64,000 nucleotides of DNA from contig JBBHKE010000990.1 in NCBI GenBank assembly GCA_037447655.1, positions 126,001 to 190,000 of the forward strand, written 5' to 3'. The notes beneath the pieces were generated by a model. The model had not been told where the DNA came from and made no database searches. It saw nothing but the letters and a program-made list of their open reading frames with translations. Source of the DNA: Zygnema cylindricum (lineage: Eukaryota > Streptophyta > Zygnematophyceae > Zygnematales > Zygnemataceae). Positions 1 through 10,795 of the stretch are shown piece after piece (the first letter of the stretch is position 1; each line of letters starts with the position of its first letter). The translations under genes and the position numbers were made by a program.

Positions 1-690
1 AATTTGCTCCCCTGAGTAGTAAGTTATGGCTGGTCAAAGATGACCTTTATAGTTACAAGCTCTCTTAGAGAGAGGTACCTTAATTTCACTAAGTCTTGGT
101 CTGCCTACTCACGACTACCTGCTCCTAAACCCTATTCCAATAGGAACACTATATAGTATAAGAAGGTACAATAGGAGATGTACTTATTGTACGACCATTG
201 TACGACATGGTCTTCAAGGTGACACTTGTGAAATCGAGAGCCATGGTTCCTCCTCCCATCTTCTCCGGTATCAAATAATGTGGCACCGCGTGATGCTATC
301 TCCAAATGATGCCAAAATCTCACTTCACGTGGCGGCTACAATGCCGGCCGTCTGATCAAAACATATTTTACACGGTTTAGATTCGCGTACATGCATGAAA
401 TGCTCCTTTTCGTTAGTCTGCTGTTAATAAGCCGTTGCGTAAATGTTTATATATCTTTGAAACCCGTCACGTGTATCGTTTCGAAGCGCCTAATGGTTAA
501 GGCGCTCGGCTATATATAGTCCAGAGGTCGCAGGTTCAAATCTAGATTTGGGCAACATTTTAGTAAAATATCCTCTATTCCAAATTTCCCACTCTCTAAA
601 TATAGCGGTAGCCATGGCGCGCCTTTGATCCTCACTCTCTTTCTTTGAAGCAAAACTAAAATAGAGAAGTGAAACATTAATTACCCCTTT
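1..690 (-). mobile_element. LTR fragment, C/D-type copia family
   Basis: Read on the minus strand this matches the other C/D-type LTRs. The block at 1-110 corresponds to the conserved LTR 3' part seen at 19290-19410 and 53330-53430 (short CTCTCT/AGAGAG hairpin, then TTACTGCTC-like sequence and GGGGAGCAAATT). The region near 600-650 matches the conserved segment around the 'GCAGCCATGGCT' motif. The left end is cut by the window edge. The right end is fused to a truncated LTR of family A near 690. No TGTTG terminus was found, so the exact boundary is uncertain. Confidence 0.6.
484..561 (+). other. tRNA-like module in LTR (type 3)
   Basis: Contains an A-box-like stretch (TGGTTAAGGCG at 494-504) and a B box (GGTTCAAATCT near 532-542), followed by a T4 run at 558-561. 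It resembles an Arg-type tRNA body, but the acceptor and anticodon stems pair poorly, so I do not call a functional tRNA. It sits antisense inside the minus-strand LTR, at the position occupied by other tRNA-like modules in sister LTRs. Confidence 0.5.
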
Positions 691-696
691 TAAACA

Positions 697-1038
697 AACT
701 AAAAGTAGATGCTCAGTATGAGTGTAAGAGTTAGGACTTAGAATGTTTTTTGTATCTTGACTTCCAGACTGTGTAATCTGCAGACTGTTTTTAGGAAACT
801 TTTGAGTTGCATATCTTGGTGTATGTTGGATAAATTGGGCTGAAATTGTGGGAGTTGTCAGACTCTGTGATACACTATACTCTGGTATAGTTTGAAGCAA
901 GTTTGACCTTGGTGTAAACCTTATTGAGTTGTAAAAGGCAGCTGTGTTATAGGATTTTTGTAAGCTTCTGTGGTGAATTATGTCTACTTCTACTACTACT
1001 GTTGATGCTCCACCTGCTCCAGTGGTTGTAGAACAACA
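697..1038 (+). mobile_element. Truncated 5' LTR of copia element A
   Basis: Matches the end of the complete 3' LTR of the same element (5993-6337), beginning at AACTAAAAGTAGATGCTCAG and ending CAACA at 1038. The upstream LTR portion is missing; the sequence is fused to the foreign LTR fragment on the left. The gag ATG (980) lies inside this LTR, 59 bases before its end. The boundary is supported because two other LTRs of this family (ends at 6337 and 8467) stop at the same GTAGAWCAACA. Confidence 0.65.
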
Positions 1039-2010
1039 GGCTATGGGCGTGTCATCAAAATTCCTATCTTCTCGGGGAAAAAATACGCTAATTAGGCCGA
1101 TATGGTGGAGACACACTTCGAAAATGTTATCCTTTTGGATATTTTGGATGGCTCACTGGCGCAAACGGATCCGTCTTGGTAAAAGAAAAATTCGCAAGCT
1201 CCATCACTTTTGAAATTTTGTATATCAAAAGAATTGGCTATGTCACGGATAAAAATAAAAAAGGCGTTCGATATTTGGATATATCTCTAGGCTGATTTTG
1301 AAAAGGCTAATGTTCAAGAAGAACTATTTCTGGCTGGACAAATTTGGGACTACAAATACACAAGTGGCACAATGGCAAAATATTGCAACAAATTTTGAAT
1401 ACTAATAGATTCCCATGTTTGTGTAGGTGCATCTTTTCCACAGTTTCAACATGCTTCCTTGGTGATGAGAGGTCTTCCTACTACTATGAAAGCAGCGTCT
1501 GATAAACTAAAACAAAAAGATAAAGCTAGCTGAACACTACAATTAGCTATTAATTTGAAATTCGAAGAGGAAGCGGATTCTAAAATTCTCAATGGTGAAA
1601 AACAAGTAGAGGCATTTAACACATAATTCGCCAAAAAAACTTAGTTTAATCAGCAGAGAAATCAGTTTAATCATAATCAAAATCAGTTTAGACTGTTCCA
1701 TCAAAGAGGAAATATACAACCTTTCAATGTTTGTTTTTATTGTAATGAAAAACGTCATGGATATAAATTCTGTCCTAAGCTTAAGAAAGCTAATGAAACA
1801 AATCTGTACTGGCCTGGATGGCAACAGAGCCAATTTCATCAAGGCTTCACGGGATCATCACAACGAGGAAATGCACTCTTCTCGGCGTCTTCTTCTCATG
1901 AGGACGAGTCTCTTTCACTCTATGATAAAGAGGATGATGATCAATTTGCTATTGCGGCTGCAATGGAGGGCGCGAAAGACAATGGATAGATAATGGACAC
2001 TGGAGCGTCT
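980..2010 (+). pseudogene. Element A gag and protease start (broken)
   Basis: The frame opens inside the LTR with a Ser/Thr-rich start (MSTSTTTVDAPP) and is then interrupted by stops and frameshifts. A CCHC zinc knuckle (C-X2-C-X4-H-X4-C) can be read at 1732-1773, and an aspartic protease motif DTGAS at 1996-2010, followed by an in-frame stop. Gag would package the retrotransposon RNA and the protease would mature the polyprotein. The number of breaks shows a dead copy. Confidence 0.7.
1039..1051 (+). other. Candidate primer-binding site, element A
   Basis: GGCTATGGGCGTG follows the LTR end directly. It is a diverged version of GGTTATGGGCCCA found at the same place in elements C and D, which is the complement of the initiator tRNA-Met anticodon region. 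It also lies within the gag reading frame. Confidence 0.45.
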
Positions 2011-2094
2011 ACCCACAAATGATGGAACAAGGCAGTTTTTAATAATCTGAAATCAACACAGGAGAAAAATATCTACTATGCATGTGGAATAAGT

Positions 2095-3300
2095 GTGCAA
2101 ACACGGGATGTAAATGATGTCTCCTTGCTAGTTGATTTAGAAGGCAAGGCAATTGAGATAACTCTTCATAATGTTCTTTATGTACCAGATTTTAGGGAAA
2201 AAATGTTTTCCACTTCTTTAGTAGAGAGTAAAGGATTTGAGGTCAATTTGAAATATGGCAAGCAAGTTGTTAGCAAAAATGGAAAAATTGCAGTTACAGG
2301 AAATAGAGATGTCAGCAAAATGTATCAAATGGATATGCCCGATAATAAAAAAAATGATGTTTTCTATTCTAGTGCAGTATCTTTAAATGAGTTGTGGCAT
2401 AAAAGATTAGGCCATGTGAACTATGAAAGTATGAAAAAGATGGTCAACACTGGCAAAATAGAAGGAGTCACTCTGTCAAATCAGTCACCTAAAACGTGTG
2501 ATGGCTGTGCATTTGGAAAAATACACAGATTACCGTTTCCTCAAGAGTCTAAACATAAATCTACTAAACTTTTGCAACTCAATCATTCTGATGTTATCGG
2601 CCCTGCAAAGGTACCATCTGCGGGGGGGATGAAATATATGGTTACATTTACAGATGAATTTTTGAAGTTAAATAAGGTCTACTTCATGAAGGCTAAGAGT
2701 AAAGTCTTCACTCATTTTCAACACTACAAAGCGTGGGCGGAGAAACTACATGGTTTGCCGATTTTGGAGCTTAGATCGGACAATGGCAGGGAATATACGT
2801 CAAAAGAGTTTGAAAACTTCTTACTCAAAGAAGGTATAAGTCACAAATTAAATGTTCCATATTCTCCGAAACAAAATGGGGTCTGAGAAAGACTAAATAT
2901 AACTATTACGGAGAGCCCTAGGTCCATGCTGCGGATAAGGATGTGGATCCGAAATTCTTGGCTGGAGCATTAAATTGTGCAGTTTATATCAAAAATAGAA
3001 TAGGTTTAAGATCTGTAGAATCCACTCCTTACGAGATCTGGACGGGTAGAAAACTGGATGTCGGTCACTTCAAAGTCTTTGGAAGTAAATGCTTTATTTT
3101 GGATACGTCTAATGATAAATGGAAAATGGAACCTAAGGGATTGCTAAGCATTTTCTTAAGATATCATGATCACTCTAAAGGTTATAGAGTCTTTTTTTTT
3201 TAGAGGCAGAAAATTATTGAAGCAAGAAACATTGTTGTCAAAGATGACCTAGACTCGATAGACATATTTAAAATGACAGAGCAGAAGAAGCACCAAAAAG
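2095..3300 (+). pseudogene. Element A integrase (broken)
   Basis: Contains the GAG-pre-integrase/zinc-binding region (HKRLGHV near 2396, then CDGCAFGK near 2500) and the integrase core with the first Asp in HSDVIGP, the second in RSDNGREY, and the final Glu just after a stop codon at 2884-2886 (QNGV-stop-ERLN). A second open piece (2943-3203) continues the C-terminal part up to the 'FKVFGSKCF' motif. The T8-T9 run at 3192-3200 coincides with loss of frame. Clearly Ty1/copia integrase; inactive. Confidence 0.85.
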
Positions 3301-3589
3301 TACAGGAATATGTCATTTTAGATAGCATCCATAATATTGTCCCACAGATGCAAATCCACAAGTGGTAACACAACAATCAAAACATTATCGGGTTCCCCAA
3401 CAAGTTCATTTGGAAAGGAAGCAGTAGTAGTTGCTGCCTACGGATCGCAACTAGCGCAACGAACGGGAAACGCACCAACAGCAGTCTCCACCTACAGATC
3501 GAAACCAGCGCAACAAGCGCAGTGCAAGGGATCCGACAATTTTGGCCTCAGAATTTCCAAGTGGAAGAAAATCCAGTAGCTACCTGTAA

Positions 3590-4345
3590 GCAAGTTCTCA
3601 CTTCGCCTACTCAGCAGCCTCAAGGGAGCCTTTAACCATCTGAGAAGCCTTCTCATCATCGGAGCGGAATCAATGGATCGAGGGGATAAACGATGAAATG
3701 AAGTCGATCATCGAGGCTCCGACATTGGAGCTTGTGCACCTTGCTTCAGATCGAAAAGCGATCGTCAACAAATGAGTATCCAAGGTGAAGTTAAATCTAG
3801 ATTATACCATTGAACGTTATAAGGCCAAACTTGTTGCGAAGGGATATAATCAAAAGGAAGGATTTGATTTTTCTCCGGTTGTAAGATTTCCGACAGTTAG
3901 GATTTTGCTATCTCTCGCTGCTATAGAGGATATGGAAATACATCAGATGGATGTAAAGACGGCATTTTTGCATGGAGAACTAGAGGAGACCATTTACACG
4001 CAGCAACTTGAAATGTATGCAGAACCAGGAAAAGAGCACTTAGTATGTAAACTGCTAAAATCATTGTACGACCTAAAACAGACCCCGAGGCAATGGAATC
4101 TAAAACTTGATGAATTCTTAACTAGTCTAGGTTTTAAAAGGATAAGCTCTGATCACTTAATCAATGTTTTAAAAGGTGAGAATAGAATAGTATATATAGC
4201 GGTATACGTAGATGATTTACTATTACTTAGCAAATAAATGGCTGAATTTAACAAAATTAAAAATGCTTTAAACTCAAGGTTCGAGATGAAACACCTCGGT
4301 GAGCCAAAATCTATTTTGGGTATCTTAGTAGAGAGGGACAAGTAA
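3590..4345 (+). pseudogene. Element A reverse transcriptase (broken)
   Basis: Contains copia RT blocks: the ERYKAKLVAKGYNQ region, DVKTAFLHGELEE (near 3950), SLYDLKQTPRQWN and the catalytic YVDD at about 4207-4218, followed by a premature stop after LLLLSK. The upstream linker (3600-3780) also has a stop where KWVSKVK is expected. The RT order is typical of copia (integrase before RT), which excludes Ty3/gypsy. Confidence 0.85.
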
Positions 4346-4539
4346 AACTGATAAATAAAATTGACTCAAAAAGAGGCTATTGGAAACATGTTAGATGAAT
4401 ATTGAATGCGGGGGGCAAAAGGATGTGTAACACCAATGAAGCTTCGGCATAAGTTACAAGGGGAAGAAACAGAAGCGGGTGTTATTGTCAGTTAAAATTT
4501 TGAGTCAGGGGAGGATGATCTTATGGCTCTGATACCTTA

Positions 4540-5190
4540 CAGATAGATAGTGAGAAGTCTAATATATTTCATGAACTGTACCCGTCCAGACATCGCTGCA
4601 GCAGTTAGGGTACTAAGCAAAAGTCTAGAGAATCCGAAGAAATCTGACCGTGATGCAGCAAAAAGAGTTTTAAGATACTTGGCTGGAACCAAAGACCTGA
4701 AACTCACACTAGGCGGAGGAGAAGTGAAGCTGCAAACATGGAGTGGTGCGAGCTATAGCGACATGCCAAGCCAAAAATCCACCACTGGATTCGTTAGGTA
4801 AATTGGGAACGCGACTTGTTGTTGGAGCAACAAACTTCAGAAGGTCACGGCACAATCAACGATGGAGTCTGAATAAAAAGCAGCAAGCTCCGCCCTTAAA
4901 GAATTCTTATGGGTGAAATCCATGTTGGAAGAACTAAGATACATGCAGGTTGGTCCACTGGTGATCTAGTGTGATAACCAGTCTGCTATTGCCATTGCTT
5001 CTAACCTGAGTCACCACTTAAAAAGCAAGCATATAAATGTAAGATTACATTTTGAAAGAGAAAAATTATTCTCTAGAGTGATTAAATTATGTTATTTGCT
5101 AGATACTAAAATGATTGTAGATATGCTCACTAAAGCTTTGCTTGCTCCTAAGTTGAAGTATTTTAGGGACGCAGTGGGATTAAGTGAATA
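4540..5190 (+). pseudogene. Element A RNase H (broken)
   Basis: Readable copia RNase H segments: RSLIYFMNCTRPDIAAAV (4550), KRVLRYLAGTKDLKLTLGGG, SGASYSDM (catalytic Asp of WSDASYGD altered), then frames containing STMESE and the terminal MLTKALLAPK-like end near 5120-5160. Several stops interrupt it. It ends about 160 bases before the polypurine tract and 3' LTR. Confidence 0.8.
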
Positions 5191-5341
5191 GCTGAGTTGA
5201 TGCACTGCTAAACTACCATGCTGCACTAGTCCGACAACGGAGATATAGTGGGACTAGGTGACCAGCTAAAATTGCTACGTTGCTATGCTGCGATGCTGTG
5301 CTAGTTGAACATCGTAGCTGCGCTGACATAATGAGTCTAAA

Positions 5342-5353
5342 GCTTTAGGGGAG
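5342..5353 (+). other. Polypurine tract, element A
   Basis: GCTTTAGGGGAG directly precedes the TGTTGG start of the 3' LTR. The same motif is found in front of the minus-strand LTR at 9229-9240. Confidence 0.65.
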
Positions 5354-6337
5354 TGTTGGTATTTGAAAGCTTAAGTCTCAGCAAATTTATAGGACGGCGG
5401 GAAAATAGATGTATAGGGACACGCGTCATCACTTGAAGCATAGTGAAAGTTTTAATGGTACCGACACCAGCATTGGAATAACGCAGCTGGGACGAAGATG
5501 GAACAAGCGCAGCTGCGGTTATTTTTGATATGGTCCGTACGGACGAACGTAGCCTGCGACGCAACGAGACAACGCAACTACGGATATCTTGGCACAAGAC
5601 AACGCAGTTGCTACTCATCAAGACAACGCAGCTGCGTCTATTTTTGGTATGGGACAACGCAGCTGCTCCGAAGCTGAAGATATTCGAATGTGATCTAGAA
5701 TTGTACTACGCTCCTATGGTTGAACAGAATCGAGTCAACGGACGAGATTCACATATGACTTACTGTCAGATGTTTTTACATCAACTGAGTGGACATATCA
5801 AGACAAACGTAACTAGCGGGCGGCGAGTATTTATACAACTAGTTAGTATAGATTCAATATTGATTGTAGAGTTGTAAATTAGCTTTAGCGTGATTAGGAT
5901 TAATTAGATCTCAGTGGTAAATTTGTGTTTTTGATATATCTCTTAGGAACACCTGTGTCGGTGGTACAACATTATGCAATAAGACAACTAAAAGTAGATA
6001 CTCACAAAGAGTATAAGAGTTAGGACTTAGAATGTTTTTTGTATCCAGACTTCCAGACTGTGTAATCTGCAAACTGTTTTTAGGAAACTTCTGTGTTACA
6101 TATCTTGGTGTATGTTGGATCAATTGTGTTGAAACTTTGAGAGTTGTCAGACTTTGTAATACACTATACTGTGGTATAGTTTAAAGCAAGTTTGACGTTT
6201 GTGTCAACCTTATTGAGCTGTAAAAGGCGGCTGTATGATAAGATTCTTGGTAAGCTTCTGTGGTGAATTATGTCTACTTCAACTACTACTGCTGATGATC
6301 CACCTGCTCCACCTGCTCTAATGGTTGTAGATCAACA
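5354..6337 (+). mobile_element. 3' LTR of copia element A (984 bp)
   Basis: Begins TGTTGG after a polypurine tract and ends CAACA, giving the short TGTTG/CAACA inverted ends expected of an LTR. It includes a block of repeated GCAGCTGC-like motifs (5480-5670), the leader, and the first codons of gag (ATG at 6268). At 6338 the sequence switches abruptly to a minus-strand copia pol fragment, which supports the right boundary. Confidence 0.75.
5475..5675 (+). promoter_or_regulatory. Repeated GCAGCTGC (E-box-like) block in LTR
   Basis: About six variants of ACAACGCAGCTGCG occur in this 200-base stretch (for example near 5482, 5507, 5570, 5602, 5624 and 5653). CAGCTG is palindromic. The same motif array is present in the minus-strand LTR at 8908-9085. 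The position in the upstream part of the LTR suggests an enhancer, but this is inference. Confidence 0.4.
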
Positions 6338-8466
6338 TAGATAAGACTCCCAACAACTTGTCTATCGGGAATTGTGGATATGAACTTTGAATCCTCTAGT
6401 TGAATGTCATCCTCGATAAGCATTCCTCCATCTGTCTCTTTTCCTTCCACTTTTTGCTTGAACTCCATAAGGGGTGGCACTTCCTTTTTCCTCTGCCATG
6501 CCAAATCTTCCAAGAACATTTCCAATGGTATCTCTCTGAGTGAGATAACTCACCCTCTGATTCCTATTTCTCTTTACCTAAATGAGTAGGATATACTTTG
6601 CCTCACCTAAGTCTTTCATCTCAAACCTGGCATTAGAGCAGCTTTTCTCTTATTTATCTCATTCATAGATTTACTAATAAGCTGCAGATCATCCACATAT
6701 ACTGCTACATAGATCACACCATCCTTTCCTTCCATAACAAAAAAAGAGTGATCTGAGCTGATCTTTATGAAACGGAGAGTGGTAAGAAACTCATCTAACT
6801 TTAGATTCCAATGTCGTGGAGCCTGTTTCAACCTATACAATGATTTCAACAATTTACAGACTAGATTTTCCTTTCTTTTTTTTTGCTTAACCTTCAATTT
6901 TTTTCATATAAATCACTTCATCAAAATCTTCATTCAAGAAAGCAGTTTTAACATCCATTTGACGCAACTCTTTATTTTCAATTGCACCTAAGGACAAGAA
7001 GACTGTAACACTAGGAAACCTGACAACGGAGAGAAAGTTTCTTTATAGTGTTTTCCCTCCTTTTGACTAAGCTTTATACCTTTCAATGGTGTTGTCTGGA
7101 TTGAGATTTTCACTTTGAAGACCCACTTGCATCTAATGGCTTTTTGATCAGGTGGAAGCTTCATAAGCTCCCATGTTTGTGCTTCCAGAATAGACTTCAT
7201 CTCATTATTTGCAACTGTAATTCAATATACATTTTCAGGATTAGAAAATCCCTCCTGAATTGTAAAAGGCTCCTCGTGCTTGCAGAAAAAGCAAATTGAA
7301 CATGTTCTCCCCTCAAGCGCGAACTTTGTCATTTTCCAACGGAAAATCTGAGGCTGGAATTGTTGGATCCGGACTTCAATTGTGGGTTCGATGAAGATGT
7401 GTGTCTGTTGCTCTTTGCTGTTCAGCAGAAGGTTGTACTCCAGTATTTTACACCCGAGTAGAACAAAAAGTTGAAGTTGCTGAAGACTGAAAACGAATCT
7501 GATCCAATATGACATATTTATGCAGTTTTTCCTTCTTATCAAATTTATCTATACTAAATACGTCAATGAACTCACTCTTATCCTTCAACTGATTATTTAT
7601 GGCAACCTGGATGCTATTTTTATGAGGACAATAAACTCTGTATCCTATAGATTCATCATCATATCCCATGAAGATGCCAGGTTTAGATTTTGGACTCAGT
7701 TTCCAGTTAAGTAAGTTATCTAGAACAAAGCATTTGATATCAAAAGCTCTAAAGCGATTGACATCTGATTTTCTTCTTGTCCACACTTTATAAGGTGTCT
7801 TTCCTTGAACAAATTTAGTTTCTAATATTTTATTAATATAGGTTGCAATTTGGCAAGCTTTAGCCCTAAACTTAGTATCTATTCCTTTATCCGCCATCAT
7901 AGATTTAACACTCTTAGTTAGAGTTCTATTCAACCTTTCTAAGACTACATTCTGCTCAGGAGTATATGGTACTGTAAACTAATGAGAGATTCCATTTTCT
8001 CTTAATTAAGCAGTAAATTCATTGGAAGTATATTCACCTCCATTATCAGATCTTAAAGAAAGAATAGATCTCCGATGAAGCTTTTCTGCCCCTACCCGAA
8101 AGTGTTAGAAGTGGGTGAAGACCTCCTTATTCTCCTTCATGAAATAGATCCTGCGGAATGTTGAGAAGTCTTCTGAGAATGTAACATAGAATTTGTTGCT
8201 AGCAAGAGATGATATTTTGGAGGGTCCCCATACATGTGAATGACTAAGATCCAAGAGGTTAGTTGCTCTAAAATCTGCGGCTTGAGGTAAGGGAAGTTTC
8301 TAAAGCTTACCCAAAGCACAACCATCACAAATATTTGACAGTTGCTGACCAAGTTAAATTCCTTCTACCATATCATTGTTAACCATCTTTTCAAACCTTT
8401 CATTATGAACATGACCCAATCTCAAAACATTATCAGATTAGCACCAGAGTAAGCAAAAGAAGATGT
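6338..8466 (-). pseudogene. Copia pol fragment (integrase to RT)
   Basis: On the minus strand, in order: GAG-pre-integrase remnants (RLGHVHN... near 8420, CDGCALGK near 8310), integrase core and C-terminal part (NRTLTKSVKSMMADKGID, 7933-7448, with FRAFDIKCFVLD), linker, and RT pieces (WELMKLPPDQKAIRCKWVF near 7170; SLYRLKQAPRHWN and YVDDLQLIS, 6897-6616), ending at the TIPDRQVVGSLIY motif. Gag and protease are absent, and RNase H is cut off at 6338 by the plus-strand LTR. All frames are broken. Confidence 0.85.
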
Positions 8467-9228
8467 TGTTGTTCTACGACCACTGTTGCAGGTGGAGGAG
8501 CAGTAGTAGTAGTAGAAGTAGACATGATACACTCTCAAAAGCTATCAAGAATTCTATCAAACAGCTGTTTTCAAGCGCTCACTAAATCTTATAACAGCAT
8601 CCAAACCTTACAAAAATATATGAGAATATAGAGTAGTATAAAAACTGACAACTCCCAACGTTTAACCTCAATTGACTTGACAACACTTAAGATGTAATAC
8701 TTAGAAGTTTCCCAAAAACTATTTGCAGTTTACTACTTGGAAGTCTGGATACATTTTGTGTTTTGAGTCCTAAGTCTTATACTTATGTTGTACGGACGAT
8801 ACCAGTGTACGTGAGAGGTACGTCAAACGCCAAGCTAACACTAATCTCTCAACCTACAACTAAGCTACCACTAAGCTACCACTGAGCTAACTAGATTTGT
8901 TTTTTTTTGCAGCTGCTCTATATTATACTGAATCATATCAAAGTATCTGCAGCTGCATCGTCCATACGAAACATATCAAATGGAATCGGAGTTGCGTTGT
9001 CTTAACTAATCGCAGCTGCGTTGTTCTGACTGCGTCGCAGCTGCGTTGCTGTATCGCAGTTGTGATGCTGAATCGCAGCTGCGTTCTCTCCCCTTTTTGT
9101 GTGAAGTTGATGTAAGTGCCAATTAAAGATACATGTAGAAGTGCTTTAAGTGATGACCTGTTTCCTTGTAGATTTGTCTTCCTGTTGTCATACTTATTCA
9201 CTGAGACTTAAAACTTTCCAAAATCAAC
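8467..9228 (-). mobile_element. LTR of copia family A/B (minus)
   Basis: On the minus strand it starts TGTTGA at 9228, after the purine tract TTTAGGGGAG, and ends GTAGAACAACA at 8467. It includes the gag ATG (minus, 8522) with the Ser/Thr-rich start shared with element A. It carries the same GCAGCTGC motif array (8908-9085). At 762 bp it is shorter than the 984-bp LTR at 5354, so it has internal deletions. Confidence 0.7.
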
Positions 9229-10795
9229 ACTCCCCTAAAGCTTTAGACTCAATGTATCACTGCAGCTACGATGTCACACTTAGCACAGCATGGCTACATA
9301 GTAGCTCAGCCATAGCAGCGCAACATTGCAACATAGCAGCGCAACCATAGTACCGTAACAAGGCAGTATTGCATTGGAGCTACTCACCTATTCACCCAAT
9401 CCTACTGCATTCCTTCTATAGTTCACTAAAGAACACTCTTTCTCTTACAAATTGAAATCGTACATCCATATCTTTAGTTTTGAAGTGGTGACTTTGGTTA
9501 GAGGCAATGGTAATGGCAGCCTGGTTATCACACCAGATCACCTGTGGCCCAACTTGCATGTATCATAGTTTTTGTAACATGGATTTTACCCATAAGAGTT
9601 CTTTGAGGGACGAGCTTGTTGCCATATATTCATAATCCAATGTCCACTCTGCTGTAACCTTTTGAAGTTTGCTTCACCAGCAGCACGTTCCATTCCCAAT
9701 TTGCAAAACGAATCTTGTGGTGGATTTCCGGCTTGGCATGTCGCCATAGCTTGCATCACTCCACGTTTGCAGCTTCACTTCTCCTCCGCCTAGTGTGAGT
9801 TTCAAGTCTTTTGTTCCTGCCAAATATCTTAAGACTCTCCTTGTTGCATCAAAACAGATTTTCTCGGATTCTCTTGACTCCTGCTTAGTACCCCGAATAC
9901 CGAATACCCATTTCACTTCACCTTGAATACCCATTTGCTACCGACCACCTTACGGTCAAGAGGAAGTTCCACAAGCTCCCATGTTTGGGCCTCCATGATC
10001 GATCTCATTTCGTTGTTTGTTGCCTCGATCCAGTGATTCCGCTCTGGTGATGAGAAGGCCTCTGGGATGGTCAAGGGCTCCTTTGAGGCTGCCGAGTGGG
10101 CAATGTGAGAGCTAGCTTGCAAGAGGCTGCTGGATCTTCTTCCCCTTAGAAATTGTGAGGCTGAGATCCTCGGATAACGCGCATTGCGCTGATTTCGCTG
10201 GTTGCGATTTGTGTGTATTGATTGGTGTTGGTTCTGTTGGAACTAAAATTGTTGAGGAAGTTGGAGAGAGTCTGAGTCTAGAGTAATCACCGGAGAATGT
10301 TGCACCAGCGGGACAATTTCTTGCATGCAATCTAAAATGACATACTCCTGTACTTTTTGTTGCTTTTGCTGCTCTATCATTTGAAATAAATCTATCTAGT
10401 CCAGTTCATCTTTGAGAATGATATTCCGTGCTACAACTATTTTTTGCCTCTCAAAATCAAAGACTCTATAACCTTTTGAGTGATCATTATTTCCCAACAA
10501 AATACCTGGTAATCCTTTCGGTTCCATTATCCATCTATCCTTAGACGTGTCTAAGATAAAGCATTGACTACCAAAGACTTTGAAATGTCTAACATCTAGT
10601 TTGCTACCTATCCAGATTTCGTAGGGAGTGGAGTCTACCGATCTTGATCCTATCCTATTCTTAATATAAACCGCACAATTTAGAGCCTCAGCCTAGAATT
10701 TTGGATCCACATTTTCATCCGCGAGCATCAACGTAGAGCTCTCCGTGAGAGTTCTATTTAATCTTTCCCACACTCCATATTTGTCGTGCATGTGT
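9229..10795 (-). pseudogene. Copia internal 3' fragment with RT core deleted
   Basis: On the minus strand: integrase C-terminal remnants (VWERLNRTLTES region near 10780, then SRSVDSTPYEIW and FKVFGSQCFILD near 10560), linker, the RT N-terminal block (EPLTIPEAFSSPERNHW, 10122-9913), then directly the RNase H block (RRVLRYLAGTKDLKL, WSDASYGDMPSRKSTT; 9934-9674). The catalytic RT core with YVDD is missing, so an internal deletion joined the two at about 9915-9930. It ends at the polypurine tract before the LTR at 9228. Confidence 0.8.
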
